A DNA stretch of 64,000 nucleotides from Deltaproteobacteria bacterium HGW-Deltaproteobacteria-6 (GCA_002840435.1 PHAT01000001.1:718979-782978); one strand, 5' to 3'. Numbered from the stretch's first letter, positions 17,627 to 26,762 are shown. Notes: a model not told the origin generated them from the letters alone. Numbers and translations are program-made.

Positions 17627-19714
17627 TTACTGAAGCCGGTAAACCTGCCGTGAATCAAATTCTTCCTGTTTACCTTTGTTCCACTGCTTGACAGGCCGCA
17701 AATAACCGACCACCCTCGAATAAACTTCACAGGACTCCGCGCACGTCGGACAATTTTTCACTTCGCCTTTGATATAACCGTGAGAAGGACAAACACTGAA
17801 AGTGGGCGTAAAAGTCAGATAAGGCAAACGGTAACTGGAGCAGATCTTGCGTACCAGCGATTTGACAGCCAGGGGGTCATCAATGCGTTCGCCCGCAAAT
17901 GTGTGGAAAACCGTGCCGCCGGTGTAACGCGCTTGAATTTCATCCTGCAAATCCAGCGCCTCAAAAATATCATCGGTATAGTTGACCGGCAACTGACTGG
18001 AGTTGGTATAATACGGCTCAGCGGTTTTAGACTTGCCGTCACTGGCGGAAATGATATCCGGATACTTAGCCTTGTCAATACGCGCCAGACGATAGGAAGT
18101 CCCTTCCGCCGGTGTGGATTCCAGATTGTAGTTATTGCCGGTTTCTTTCTGATAGGCAATCAACCGGGTTCTCATAAAATCCAGCACCGATTTAGTGAAA
18201 GCCTGGCCTTCCGCCGATGCGATATTTGTTCCGAGCAGATTCAGACAGGCTTCATTCATACCGACCAGTCCGATGGTCGAAAAATGATTTTTCCAGTATT
18301 CATTAAATCTTTCCTTAACATTGCGCAGATAATATTTCGTATAAGGATAGAGATTGGCATCGGTAAATTTCTCCAGTACCTTGCGCTTGGTTTCCAGACT
18401 TTCTTTGGCAACATCCATCAGCCTGGCCAGTTGCTCCAGAAAATCTTTTCTGGATTTGGCCCGATAGCCTATCCGCGGCATGTTGATCGTAATAACACCG
18501 ATGGAACCGGTCAGCGGATGAGAGCCGAAAAGTCCGCCGCCTCTCATCTCCAACTCCCGATTGTCGATGCGCAGACGGCAGCACATACTGCGGGCATCTT
18601 CGGGGTTCATGTCGGAATTGATGAAATTGGAAAAATACGGCACCCCATATTTTGCGGTCATTTCCCAAAGGTCGGCCATATTGGGATTGTCCCAGTCAAA
18701 ATCCTTGGTAACGCTGTAAGTGGGAATGGGAAACGTAAACACCCTGCCCCGGGCATCGCCTTCAGCCATCACCTGCAAAAATGCCTTGTTGAATAAATCA
18801 AGTTCTTCCTGAAAATCTCCGTAGGTTTCTTTCTGTGGTTTGCCGCCGATGATGACATGCTGATCCTTGTAGTATTTCGGAACCGTCAAATCCAGCGTAA
18901 CATTGGTAAACGGCGTCTGGAAACCGACGCGCGTGGGCACATTAATGTTAAAGATGAATTCCTGAAGCGCCTGCTTGATTTCCTTGATGGTCAAACCGTC
19001 GTAACGGATAAAGGGGGCAAGCAGTGTATCGAAGTTGGAAAACGCCTGAGCGCCCGCCGCTTCGCCCTGGAGCGTGTAAAAGAAATTCACAACCTGGCCG
19101 AGGGCGCTCCGGAGATGCTTGGCGGGCTTGCTTTCCACCTTGCCGGATACGCCGCGAAACCCCTGCATGAGAAGATCAAATAAGTCCCACCCCACGCAAT
19201 AGACAGACAACAGACTTAAATCGTGAATATGAAAATCGCCTTCCGTGTGCGCCTTGCGGATTTCCGGCGTATAAATTTCGTTGAGCCAGTAGACCTTGCT
19301 GACTTCGGAAGAAATGTAATTGTTCAAACCCTGCAGGGAATAATCCATATTGCTATTCTCGTTAATCTTCCAGTCGGCCTTGCTTAAGTACTGATCGACC
19401 AGATCGACCTCCATGCGATTGGCGATATCTCTGAGGCGCGAATGCTGATCGCGATAAATGATGTAGGCTTTGGCGGTCATGCGATAGGGGGACTGCAGGA
19501 GAACTTCTTCGACGATGTCCTGTATTTCTTCAACCGATAAAATTTTGCCGTTGAAGAGTTGCTCCGCAAGATTGAGCACCTTCAGGGTCAGTTTGCGCGC
19601 CTCCTTCATTTCAAATTCACCCGTGGCAGCGCAGGCTTTGGCGATGGCGCTGGTGATCTTGTCCGCGTTGAACTTGACTAAACGGCCGTCTCTCTTCTTA
19701 ATCTTTGTGTTCAT
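17627..19714 (-). CDS. nrdD: Anaerobic (class III) ribonucleoside-triphosphate reductase
   Basis: 695 residues from the ATG at 19714; an upstream ATG at 19732 in the same frame would add six residues. An ATP-cone allosteric domain occupies about residues 1-95 (KKRDGRLVKFNADKITSAI). The C-terminus carries the zinc-binding cysteines CPSHGY and NCPTCAESC and the glycyl-radical motif RVVGYLRPVKQWNKGKQEEF, with the radical glycine 26 residues from the end. It reduces ribonucleotides to deoxyribonucleotides without oxygen, after activation by NrdG. Upstream are two NrdR boxes. A run of ten C on the plus strand (G in the mRNA) overlaps its ribosome-binding region. Confidence 0.93.
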   Translation of the reverse strand: MNTKIKKRDGRLVKFNADKITSAIAKACAATGEFEMKEARKLTLKVLNLAEQLFNGKILSVEEIQDIVEEVLLQSPYRMTAKAYIIYRDQHSRLRDIANRMEVDLVDQYLSKADWKINENSNMDYSLQGLNNYISSEVSKVYWLNEIYTPEIRKAHTEGDFHIHDLSLLSVYCVGWDLFDLLMQGFRGVSGKVESKPAKHLRSALGQVVNFFYTLQGEAAGAQAFSNFDTLLAPFIRYDGLTIKEIKQALQEFIFNINVPTRVGFQTPFTNVTLDLTVPKYYKDQHVIIGGKPQKETYGDFQEELDLFNKAFLQVMAEGDARGRVFTFPIPTYSVTKDFDWDNPNMADLWEMTAKYGVPYFSNFINSDMNPEDARSMCCRLRIDNRELEMRGGGLFGSHPLTGSIGVITINMPRIGYRAKSRKDFLEQLARLMDVAKESLETKRKVLEKFTDANLYPYTKYYLRNVKERFNEYWKNHFSTIGLVGMNEACLNLLGTNIASAEGQAFTKSVLDFMRTRLIAYQKETGNNYNLESTPAEGTSYRLARIDKAKYPDIISASDGKSKTAEPYYTNSSQLPVNYTDDIFEALDLQDEIQARYTGGTVFHTFAGERIDDPLAVKSLVRKICSSYRLPYLTFTPTFSVCPSHGYIKGEVKNCPTCAESCEVYSRVVGYLRPVKQWNKGKQEEFDSRQVYRLQ

Positions 19715-19717
19715 GGA

Positions 19718-19727
19718 CCCCCCCCCC
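19718..19727 (-). repeat. Ten-G homopolymer in the nrdD translation-initiation region
   Basis: The mRNA-sense strand has ten consecutive G ending a few bases before the nrdD ATG, where the Shine-Dalgarno sequence should be. A run this long is prone to slippage in replication, and may also be a sequencing-length uncertainty. Confidence 0.6.
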
Positions 19728-19760
19728 GACATGATTAAAAGAAAATAATTACCCCGTAAC

Positions 19761-19808
19761 AGGCTATATATTGTGGTTCGATGCGGATCATAACACTACA
19801 TATAGGCC
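19761..19808 (-). promoter_or_regulatory. Two tandem NrdR boxes upstream of nrdD
   Basis: Box 1 at 19761-19776 contains CTATATATTGtg and box 2 at 19793-19808 reads acaCTAcATATAGgcc. Both fit the NrdR consensus acaCwAtATaTwGtgt, and box starts are 32 bp apart, about three helical turns, which is the usual NrdR arrangement. NrdR represses ribonucleotide reductase genes when dATP/ATP is high, so it is expected to control nrdDG here. Confidence 0.75.
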
Positions 19809-19982
19809 ATATCAAGAAAAAACATGCAGCAACAAATAATAACCGACAGTCATTTTAATGATCTGTTAAAAAGTCCGCTGGATTGTCATTGCAGCTGATG
19901 CGGGCATAATTAATTGTTTCATAATTGACTTTTACGAGACCGGCATCTTTGGGTTGCAATTAATTCCTGCGAGGGTTATGAC

Positions 19983-20630
19983 ATGGTAACTAAGAAAGAA
20001 GGATGGCTGATTTTGAAGATTGATTCTTTAAAAGTAATGAATGTTAAAGGTTTTTTGGATGAAGCGGAGGCACATCGCCTCTACAACCTGGCTTCAGAGG
20101 CATCAAAGTCCGGGCCCTGTCTGGAAATCGGCAGTTATTGCGGTAAATCTGCCATCTATCTGGGCACGGCCTGCAGGGAAAACAGCGCCGTTTTATTTTC
20201 CGTTGATCACCACACGGGCTCGGAAGAGCAGCAGCCCGGACAGGAATATTTCGATTCTGACTTACTGGATAAAGAAACAGGGAAAATCGACACATTTCGC
20301 TTATTTCGTAAAACGATTGATGATTTTGATCTGGATAATACTGTGATCCCGGTCATTGGCCGCTCGGAAATAGTGGGTCAAGCCTGGCAAACGCCTTTGA
20401 GCCTGCTCTTTATCGATGGCAGCCATGCCTATGAATCCGTATTGAACGATTATAAAATCTGGGCAAAACACGTTATGAACGGCGGCTATCTGATTTTTCA
20501 TGATATTTTCCCGAATCCATCAGATGGTGGTCAGGCGCCCTATCAGGTTTATTCTTTAGCTGTCGATTCTGAATTATATGATGTCCTGCCACTGTTCAAA
20601 TCATTGGGAGTGTTGAAAAGAAAAGGCTAA
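19983..20630 (+). CDS. Class I SAM-dependent methyltransferase (Methyltransf_24 type)
   Basis: 215 residues. GPCLEIGSYCGKSAIYLG (about residues 44-61) is the SAM-binding glycine-rich motif I, followed by the acidic FSVDHHTG, and LLFIDGSHAYESVLNDY and GGYLIFHDIFPN, as in the family of small methyltransferases that act on sugars or catechol-like groups. The ATG at 19983 has GAGGG seven bases upstream. It stands alone between nrdD (divergent) and the radical SAM operon (convergent); acceptor unknown. Confidence 0.8.
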   Translation: MVTKKEGWLILKIDSLKVMNVKGFLDEAEAHRLYNLASEASKSGPCLEIGSYCGKSAIYLGTACRENSAVLFSVDHHTGSEEQQPGQEYFDSDLLDKETGKIDTFRLFRKTIDDFDLDNTVIPVIGRSEIVGQAWQTPLSLLFIDGSHAYESVLNDYKIWAKHVMNGGYLIFHDIFPNPSDGGQAPYQVYSLAVDSELYDVLPLFKSLGVLKRKG

Positions 20631-20743
20631 ACGCCTGAAAGAACGAGAGGCTGAGAAGTGTGATGCACTTAAACCTGTGTGCCTCTGTCACTCTTTATCT
20701 TCGCAAATAACGAGTAACTCGCCACGCACAAAGCACTCACACC

Positions 20744-22315
20744 TCATGCCCAGTGCCAGGTACAGCCTTTATCGTTTTCTCTCGCCGTAATATAACCGCG
20801 GGATAAAAAATCTTTGACTGTGTTTTCAATCAGCCGTGGATCGCCGGAAATGTTTCTTTTCATTCTTTCAGACAATATTTTCCCGGCAGCATCACCGCCT
20901 CCGTTCAGCTCTGAGGCATTAATGAAACCCAGTTTTTCAACCAGATCTTCCTTGAGAATGGCAAAGGTGATATTCATCCGGTGCTGGCCTTCAACCCGCA
21001 TATCATCATAAGGCGTGTTTTTGCCGGTTTTATAGTTTTCGAGCACTTTTTGCCATTCGCCGCTCATTTCAGCGTCGTAGAGAGCGACAAAATCACGGAT
21101 ATCCTGAGGAGTCAGCTCCGCCGTTTTCACGATCGCGTCATTCGCATCGTACTTTGACCAGTCTCTGGTTAATATTTCCAGATCATAGTCTTTTACTTTT
21201 TCACACAAGGTGGTACCCGGAAAGGGCGCAAGATAATGGTAGCCGTAAAGAATTTCCAGGCTTCGGGCAAACGCATCGGTGCGCTTCAGTGTATCCTTTG
21301 TTTCGCCCGGCAGCCCGACCATGAAAGAAGCGTGAGCCAGCATTCCAGACTGCTTGCACATCCTGACCGCGTCTTTTACCTGCTCAAGTTTAATTCCCTT
21401 TCTGACCCGTTTGAGCATTTCCGGGCAGCCCGATTCCACGCCGAAGCTGATACTGTCGCAACCGGCGGCAGCCATGGCGTCAAACATTTCCTGATTGACG
21501 GTATCCACGCGGGCAAAAGCGCTCCAGGCGAATTTTAAGTTGCGTTCTTTGATGCCGCCGCAGATTTCCTTGACCCGGTTGGTATCGGAGGCAAAAAGAT
21601 CGTCGGCAATGTTCATGCGATCAAATCCCAAACCTATGATCTGCTCAATTTCATCAAGCACCAGTTGCGGACTGCGGCGTCGCACTTTCGATCCGACCAT
21701 TTTCCGCCCCAGACAAAAAATGCAGCCATGAGGACAGCCGCGTCCCGTAATCATACTGACCGGAAAACCAAACGCGCGATAACGCGAGATGGGCAGCATA
21801 TGCCTCGCCGGAAGGGGAATGCGGTCAACATCAATGATGAAATCTCTCCTGCCGTTGCTGACGATTTCGCCGTTCTCACGAAATGCGATACCCTGAATAC
21901 TTCGCCATTTACTTTTCTGTTTCATGAGCGGAGCGAATTCCCTGATGGTGTCATCAGCCTCGCCGATAAAGATTAAATCGATTTCCGGATAGGCCCTGAG
22001 CGTCTCATCTACGGTGAAGGATACATGCGGCCCGCCCATCATGGTGAGGATGTCCGGATTGATGCTTTTCACGTCTCGCAGGATCCGCTGCGCTTCATAA
22101 AAATTCATTGTGACTGAACCCGCGCCAACGGCATCCGGCTGAAAGTCGGCCAGCTGCATAGCCAGTTTTTCCCTGGAATAACAGGAAATGATATAGTCGA
22201 AAACACGCACGTCACAGCCCGCGGCTTCGAAGGCTGCGGCGACATACGAGATGCCCAGCGGCGGCGAGGGAAATTCTTCCAGAGGATAGGGAGCGGCAAT
22301 AATGGCAATACGCAT
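20744..22315 (-). CDS. B12-binding radical SAM protein
   Basis: 523 residues from the ATG at 22315 (MRIAIIAAPYPLEEFPSPPL), which has AGGAG upstream; the longer frame from 22357 would overlap the acyltransferase gene. The N-terminal Rossmann-like domain (residues 1-140, GMSYVAA-like GISYVAAAFEAAGCDV, MMGGPHVSF) is the cobalamin-binding type, although the DxHxxG motif is absent. The radical-SAM cluster is GRGCPHGCIFC near residue 190. Such enzymes methylate or rearrange unactivated carbons (hopanoids, antibiotics, lipids). Last gene of a six-gene operon. Confidence 0.85.
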   Translation of the reverse strand: MRIAIIAAPYPLEEFPSPPLGISYVAAAFEAAGCDVRVFDYIISCYSREKLAMQLADFQPDAVGAGSVTMNFYEAQRILRDVKSINPDILTMMGGPHVSFTVDETLRAYPEIDLIFIGEADDTIREFAPLMKQKSKWRSIQGIAFRENGEIVSNGRRDFIIDVDRIPLPARHMLPISRYRAFGFPVSMITGRGCPHGCIFCLGRKMVGSKVRRRSPQLVLDEIEQIIGLGFDRMNIADDLFASDTNRVKEICGGIKERNLKFAWSAFARVDTVNQEMFDAMAAAGCDSISFGVESGCPEMLKRVRKGIKLEQVKDAVRMCKQSGMLAHASFMVGLPGETKDTLKRTDAFARSLEILYGYHYLAPFPGTTLCEKVKDYDLEILTRDWSKYDANDAIVKTAELTPQDIRDFVALYDAEMSGEWQKVLENYKTGKNTPYDDMRVEGQHRMNITFAILKEDLVEKLGFINASELNGGGDAAGKILSERMKRNISGDPRLIENTVKDFLSRGYITARENDKGCTWHWA

Positions 22316-22317
22316 AT

Positions 22318-23040
22318 TCAATCTCCTTTGCGCGGGAAAAGCATGGACCGAAACCACCCGAAAAGCGAATTTTTTTCCCGCATAATCCGTTCGACGGCGT
22401 CAAAATATTCATTCATTTTTTTAGGATCGGACATCCATTGGGATCGTGATTTGACAGGTCTATCCGTATCCAGATACTTGATGACCGCAGCAGGATTTCC
22501 CCCGGCAATGGCGTTGGCCGGAATATCCTTGAGCACAATAGCCCCCGCGCCGATAATGGCATTCTCGCCGATGTGAACGCCCTTGCAAATCATGGCGCTG
22601 TCGCCGATCCATACATTGTTGCCAATAGTAATCTCTTTTGTGTTCCCGATAGAGACGCTGCGGTCATAGATATCATGCCAATCGGCATCGGTAATACAGA
22701 CATTCTGCGCCATCATGCAGTCGTCGCCGATGGAAATGGCGGTGGCCGACTGGATTCTGGTGCCCGGGCAAACCAGGCAATGCCTGCCGATTTCAACTTT
22801 CCCCGACTTTCCATCCGCCATCCAGGCCGTAATGCGAATGCGTTTTTCCATCGTGGCAATCAAAGTGGTGTAATCTCCGATCGAGACAGGCCATCCGTTT
22901 ATTTCCACGCCCCATGGTTTCATGAAAACCAGATTGCGGCCGAAATGTTCGCACTGCGGCGCCAGAAAATGGTTGGCATACCATCTTTCAAATTTCCAGC
23001 TCAACTTTTTGATGTAATAGGGTCGATGATCCTTCTGCAA
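22318..23040 (-). CDS. Hexapeptide-repeat acyltransferase (LbetaH family)
   Basis: 240 residues starting at a TTG at 23040 with only a weak upstream site. From about residue 75 the protein is made of hexapeptide turns forming a left-handed beta helix, with KEITIGNNVWIGDSAMICKG, HIGENAIIGAGAIVLKD and IAGGNPAAVIKYLD near the end, as in maltose/galactoside and sugar O-acetyltransferases. Likely transfers an acetyl or other acyl group to a sugar. It ends two bases before the radical SAM gene. Confidence 0.83.
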   Translation of the reverse strand: MQKDHRPYYIKKLSWKFERWYANHFLAPQCEHFGRNLVFMKPWGVEINGWPVSIGDYTTLIATMEKRIRITAWMADGKSGKVEIGRHCLVCPGTRIQSATAISIGDDCMMAQNVCITDADWHDIYDRSVSIGNTKEITIGNNVWIGDSAMICKGVHIGENAIIGAGAIVLKDIPANAIAGGNPAAVIKYLDTDRPVKSRSQWMSDPKKMNEYFDAVERIMREKNSLFGWFRSMLFPRKGD

Positions 23041-23134
23041 GTCGTTACTCTTTTCACAATATTCTATCGGACAAAGTAATCGTAAAAATTAACCTTCGGG
23101 GTAATGCGGTAAGCTTTTCGGAAGATTATGATTA

Positions 23135-24160
23135 TCATTCCTGCCAATAGAGATGATTAAATATTTTCGCAGCCGGCGTTATACCGTTTAAGGCATCCCA
23201 CGCCAGGAGAACCGCCGCAGACGTCCAGCCGGTTTTTTCTTCCGGCCAGATCACGGTGTCCGGAAACGTAACACCCATCCAGTAAGAACCATCTGGGTAA
23301 CGTTTGTCGCTAAGCCAGCTGAAAATTGTTTTGGCACGCGTATCATCTTCGATGGCTGCAAGCGTCAGGATAAACTCGGATGTTTCAGCCATGGTAACCC
23401 AGGGACGGTCGCTGACGCAACGAACGCCCCAGTCAGGCACCACAAATTTATCCCAGAGATGATCGATCCGTTTTTTCGCCTCGTCACCGCTGATGGCTCC
23501 GCACAAAATCGGGTAATACCAGTCCATCGAAAAACGTGACTTGATCATATTAAAAAGATCGGGCCGGTTGCAAATGGTTGCTCCCAGCAGCTCTTTGGCC
23601 TTCTGCCAGCTGGGTCTTTTGATCCCCAGCACCTCGGCAATAGCCAACGCACATTTGATACTCATATAAATCGAACTGCATCCGGTTAAAAGCGCCATCT
23701 TGTCAATAACGCCTTCGCGGTTTCTTGCCCAATAAATTTCGCCATCCGGCGCCTGCATATTGATTGCATATTGAATGCCGTGCATTACCGACGGCCACAT
23801 GGTTTTCAGAAAATCAACATTGCCCGTGATCAGATAGTGATGATAAACACCCACGGCAATGTAAGCCGCATAATTTGTCTCTTTGCTGGCATTGATGATT
23901 TCTCCGTCTTTTGTTTCCGACCACCAGCTGCCGTCAGCCAACTGCGTTGAAACCAGCCATTGATAAGCGCGTTCGGCCTGGTGAAAATATCCGGCGATGC
24001 TCAAGCCCATTGCGCTTTCGATATGATCCCAGGGATCCGTTTTGCCGCCTGCAGACCAGGGAATCTCACCGTTATCTTTTTGCAGGGAGGCGATAAACTC
24101 TGCAACTTTTTCTATTTCAATGGGTTTGATCGCTTCGCTTAAAGATATATTCAATTCCAT
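23135..24160 (-). CDS. Alpha/alpha-barrel (prenyltransferase/terpene-cyclase-like) protein
   Basis: 341 residues with repeated tryptophan- and glycine-rich helical units: LQKDNGEIPWSAGG, TQLADGSWWSETKDG, MQAPDGEIYWARN, YPDGSYWMGVTF. These QxxDGxW-like repeats are characteristic of the squalene-hopene cyclase/prenyltransferase and related alpha-alpha six-hairpin folds. The acidic DxDD catalytic motif of cyclases is not visible, so it may be a glycoside-processing or scaffold version of the fold. Located four bases after the methyltransferase in the operon. Confidence 0.6.
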   Translation of the reverse strand: MELNISLSEAIKPIEIEKVAEFIASLQKDNGEIPWSAGGKTDPWDHIESAMGLSIAGYFHQAERAYQWLVSTQLADGSWWSETKDGEIINASKETNYAAYIAVGVYHHYLITGNVDFLKTMWPSVMHGIQYAINMQAPDGEIYWARNREGVIDKMALLTGCSSIYMSIKCALAIAEVLGIKRPSWQKAKELLGATICNRPDLFNMIKSRFSMDWYYPILCGAISGDEAKKRIDHLWDKFVVPDWGVRCVSDRPWVTMAETSEFILTLAAIEDDTRAKTIFSWLSDKRYPDGSYWMGVTFPDTVIWPEEKTGWTSAAVLLAWDALNGITPAAKIFNHLYWQE

Positions 24161-24164
24161 ACGC

Positions 24165-24866
24165 TCAACCTTTTTTCAGATAAAACACAATGCTTTTACC
24201 GATCAGCGGATTCAACGCTTCCTCCAGAAACCGCACTCCCCTGGGCTTGCAAAACATATCCCAGACCAGAAACTTATGGTAAAGTTTTACGAAAATATTG
24301 TCTTCATTTTTAATACCAACCAGACATTTCAGCCACCAGTAGGGCGCATGCAGTGCATGTTTGTAATTAATCTTCCAGCATTGCATGCCATGACCTGTAA
24401 GCATTTTCTGAAGTTTTTTCTTTTTATAAATGCGGATGTGGCCACCCTCATCGCTGGAATAAGCCGTGGAAATCATCCAGCAGATGCGCTCTGAAAAATA
24501 TCGCGGCACACTGACCACCAGAGTTCCTCTGGACTTTAAGACGCGGACCAGTTCTTTCAAGGCGGCTTCATGCTCCGGAATGTGTTCCAACACTTCCGAA
24601 CAAATAACACAGTCAAACGACTCGTCGGCAAAAGGCATTTTCGTAATATCGGCACACGCCACGTAAAAATCACCGGAGAGCGCGTCAGGCATATCTTTTA
24701 AGGCCTTCACAGCCGCATCTACGTCAGATGGATTCCGGTCGATTCCGACGATCTTCAGCCCCGGCAGCTTCGCCAGTGCGCGCAAATGCCTGCCGCTGCC
24801 GCATCCGGCGTCCAGCACGTGAGAACCGGGTTTTAACTTCAATTCATGAAAATCTACGGTGATCAT
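24165..24866 (-). CDS. Class I SAM-dependent methyltransferase
   Basis: 233 residues. Motif I VLDAGCGSGRHLRAL at about 18-32, acidic IVGIDRNPSD, then FDCVICSEVLEHIPEHEAAL and LKSRGTLVVSVPRYF, all typical of the UbiE/Methyltransf_11 class. The C-terminal part carries basic residues and may contact membrane or lipid. Its start overlaps the glycosyltransferase gene by 23 bases, indicating translational coupling. Confidence 0.87.
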   Translation of the reverse strand: MITVDFHELKLKPGSHVLDAGCGSGRHLRALAKLPGLKIVGIDRNPSDVDAAVKALKDMPDALSGDFYVACADITKMPFADESFDCVICSEVLEHIPEHEAALKELVRVLKSRGTLVVSVPRYFSERICWMISTAYSSDEGGHIRIYKKKKLQKMLTGHGMQCWKINYKHALHAPYWWLKCLVGIKNEDNIFVKLYHKFLVWDMFCKPRGVRFLEEALNPLIGKSIVFYLKKG

Positions 24867-26106
24867 TTATTGCCTCGCGATATACCTCGGCCACTTCCTG
24901 GGCTGCTTTTTTCCAACTGAATACCGAACTGACGCGGTCAAGCCCCGCCTGAGCATATTTTTTTCTTTCTTCGGGAGATTTCAATAAATGTGTAATGGCA
25001 TCAGCCAGCGCTTTGGCGTCGGCAGGCGGAACAATCACACCCGCATCTCCCACCACTTCCGGCAGAGCGCCTCCGGATGTAGAAATCAGCGGTACACCGC
25101 AGGCCATCGCCTCGGCGGCGGGAATGCCAAAACCTTCATAAAGAGACGGCACAACTGCGATGGTTGATTTGGCGTAGTAATCGGCAAATTCCTCATTGGC
25201 AATGCGTCCGGTAAAGTGGACAATATCACCCACACCCAGTTTGGCCACCAGATTTTCAATGATACCATCTTTTTTGGGCTGACCGATAACAGTCAAATTG
25301 ATCGGCTGTTTTTTACGAATCTCCGCTACCGCCTCCAGAAGGAAATTCAGACCCTTTAACGGCGTGTCCGCGCTGTTGGTTACAATCAGCGAATTTTCAG
25401 GTCTCGGCCCGTTTTGTTTAGGATAAAAATATTCGTTGATGATGCCGTTATGTACAACACGGAATTTATTTTCATCCAGTGAAAACTCTTTGGCGATGTC
25501 TTTCTTGGTGAATTCCGACACCGTGATAATATGAGAAAACTTTTGCGCCACCTTCAATTGCATGTTGATAAATGAGTACCAACGGCGAACGCGGAATCTT
25601 TGACGGAGCGTTTTAGCCACCTTGTAATCCTCCTGCCTGTCCACCGTGATCGGATGGTGGATGGTGACCAGAGTCGGCATGACCTTTTGCGCAAGTCTTC
25701 CGATGCCGTAGGCAAGACACTGATTGTCATGCACAATGTCATAATCATTTTTGTGCCTTTTCAGATAATCGTAAACCCGCTCGCCAAAAGTAAAAGGTTC
25801 CGGGAAACTGCCCGTACATACATTTAAGAACTCATAGAGATTAAGCGGGTTGGTCAGGTCGCTGATTTTCTCCGGACGAAAAAGATGATCCGGATGATAG
25901 AGATCGAGACTGGGCATTTTTATCAGGCCGACATTTTTATTCAGATGGGGATAAGGCGGACCGGATATGACATCCACCCGATGTCCTTCGTCGGCTAATG
26001 CCTCGGCTAAATGCTTGATGTAAACACCCTGCCCACCGCAAGTGGGATTACCACGGTAAGTCAGCAGGCAGATCTTCAACGTCTTTGAACCCAAACGACT
26101 CTTCAC
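24844..26106 (-). CDS. Glycosyltransferase family 4
   Basis: 420 residues, GT-B fold. N-terminal ICLLTYRGNPTCGGQGVYIK (acceptor domain with GGQG loop), then VVHNGIINEYFYP and the C-terminal donor-binding ATPLKGLNFLLEAV-like segment, VPSLYEGFGIPAAEAMACG (the EX7E motif) and GGALPEVVGDAG. Retaining transferase moving a sugar from a nucleotide-sugar to an unidentified acceptor. Overlaps the PHP gene by four bases (ATGA). Confidence 0.9.
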   Translation of the reverse strand: MKSRLGSKTLKICLLTYRGNPTCGGQGVYIKHLAEALADEGHRVDVISGPPYPHLNKNVGLIKMPSLDLYHPDHLFRPEKISDLTNPLNLYEFLNVCTGSFPEPFTFGERVYDYLKRHKNDYDIVHDNQCLAYGIGRLAQKVMPTLVTIHHPITVDRQEDYKVAKTLRQRFRVRRWYSFINMQLKVAQKFSHIITVSEFTKKDIAKEFSLDENKFRVVHNGIINEYFYPKQNGPRPENSLIVTNSADTPLKGLNFLLEAVAEIRKKQPINLTVIGQPKKDGIIENLVAKLGVGDIVHFTGRIANEEFADYYAKSTIAVVPSLYEGFGIPAAEAMACGVPLISTSGGALPEVVGDAGVIVPPADAKALADAITHLLKSPEERKKYAQAGLDRVSSVFSWKKAAQEVAEVYREAINDHRRFS

Positions 26107-26762
26107 ACACCAATCCTCTGAACCAGCTTTTGAGAATTTTCAAACATTACAGAAATTTCTTCGTCGGATAATCCTGCTCCTTTTGCGATATTCGCTGCCA
26201 TTTTAAGGCCGACATAATCACTCGGCGCATGAGCGTCGTTGTTGAGCACCAGTTGCGCGTTACATTTTCTGGCCATTTGGGCAACATGGCCATTACTGAA
26301 GCTATGGCCTCTGCGGGTGGTAATTTCCAGGAAAACACCTTTTTTTGCAGCAAGACATCCTTCTTCTTCTGTTATCAGGCCCGGATGGGCAAGAATATCG
26401 ACGGCCGCATTGATGGCGGCCAGATTAGTGCCCGCCGGCACAGGTTCCGTTATGGTTTCCCCGTGGACCACAACAATTTTTGCCCCCAATTTTCTGGCTT
26501 CAGCGGCAAGCGAGGCGATATCGGTGGGGTCAACATGCGTGAGTTCTACACCGGGCAGAACCTGAATTCTGCCCTTCTGAGTAATTTTTGTGCACGCCTT
26601 GATAACCCTTGGAATAATAAAGTCAATATTGGAATAATCGGCATGATCAGTAATGGCTATCGTCTTGTATCCGGCGGCAAAGGCCCGCTGGACCGATTCT
26701 GACGGAATAAGTTGACCGTCGCTGAAAATAGAATGTGTATGTAAATCAATCATTTCAAACAT
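26103..26762 (-). CDS. PHP-domain phosphoesterase
   Basis: 219 residues. The PHP metal motifs are IDLHTHSIFSDG at the N-terminus, ITDHADY near residue 38, PGVELTHV near 70, VVHGET near 98, LAHPG near 128 and NNDAHAPSD near 174. Such domains hydrolyse phosphoesters (histidinol phosphate, nucleic acids, nucleotides). First gene of the operon, so a phosphatase step in the same pathway is possible. Either ATG at 26762 or 26753 could start it; neither has a strong ribosome-binding site. Confidence 0.83.
   Translation of the reverse strand: MFEMIDLHTHSIFSDGQLIPSESVQRAFAAGYKTIAITDHADYSNIDFIIPRVIKACTKITQKGRIQVLPGVELTHVDPTDIASLAAEARKLGAKIVVVHGETITEPVPAGTNLAAINAAVDILAHPGLITEEEGCLAAKKGVFLEITTRRGHSFSNGHVAQMARKCNAQLVLNNDAHAPSDYVGLKMAANIAKGAGLSDEEISVMFENSQKLVQRIGV

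Noticed and set aside
17780-18796. Plus-strand 338-codon open frame
   Set aside because: Antisense to nrdD, with low-complexity composition and no recognisable domain; nrdD is certain.
20631-20743. Imperfect hairpin with GAGGC/GCCTC and AAGTG/CACTT arms between convergent genes
   Set aside because: It could be a terminator, but pairing is short, the loop is large and no T-run follows, so it was not listed as a feature.
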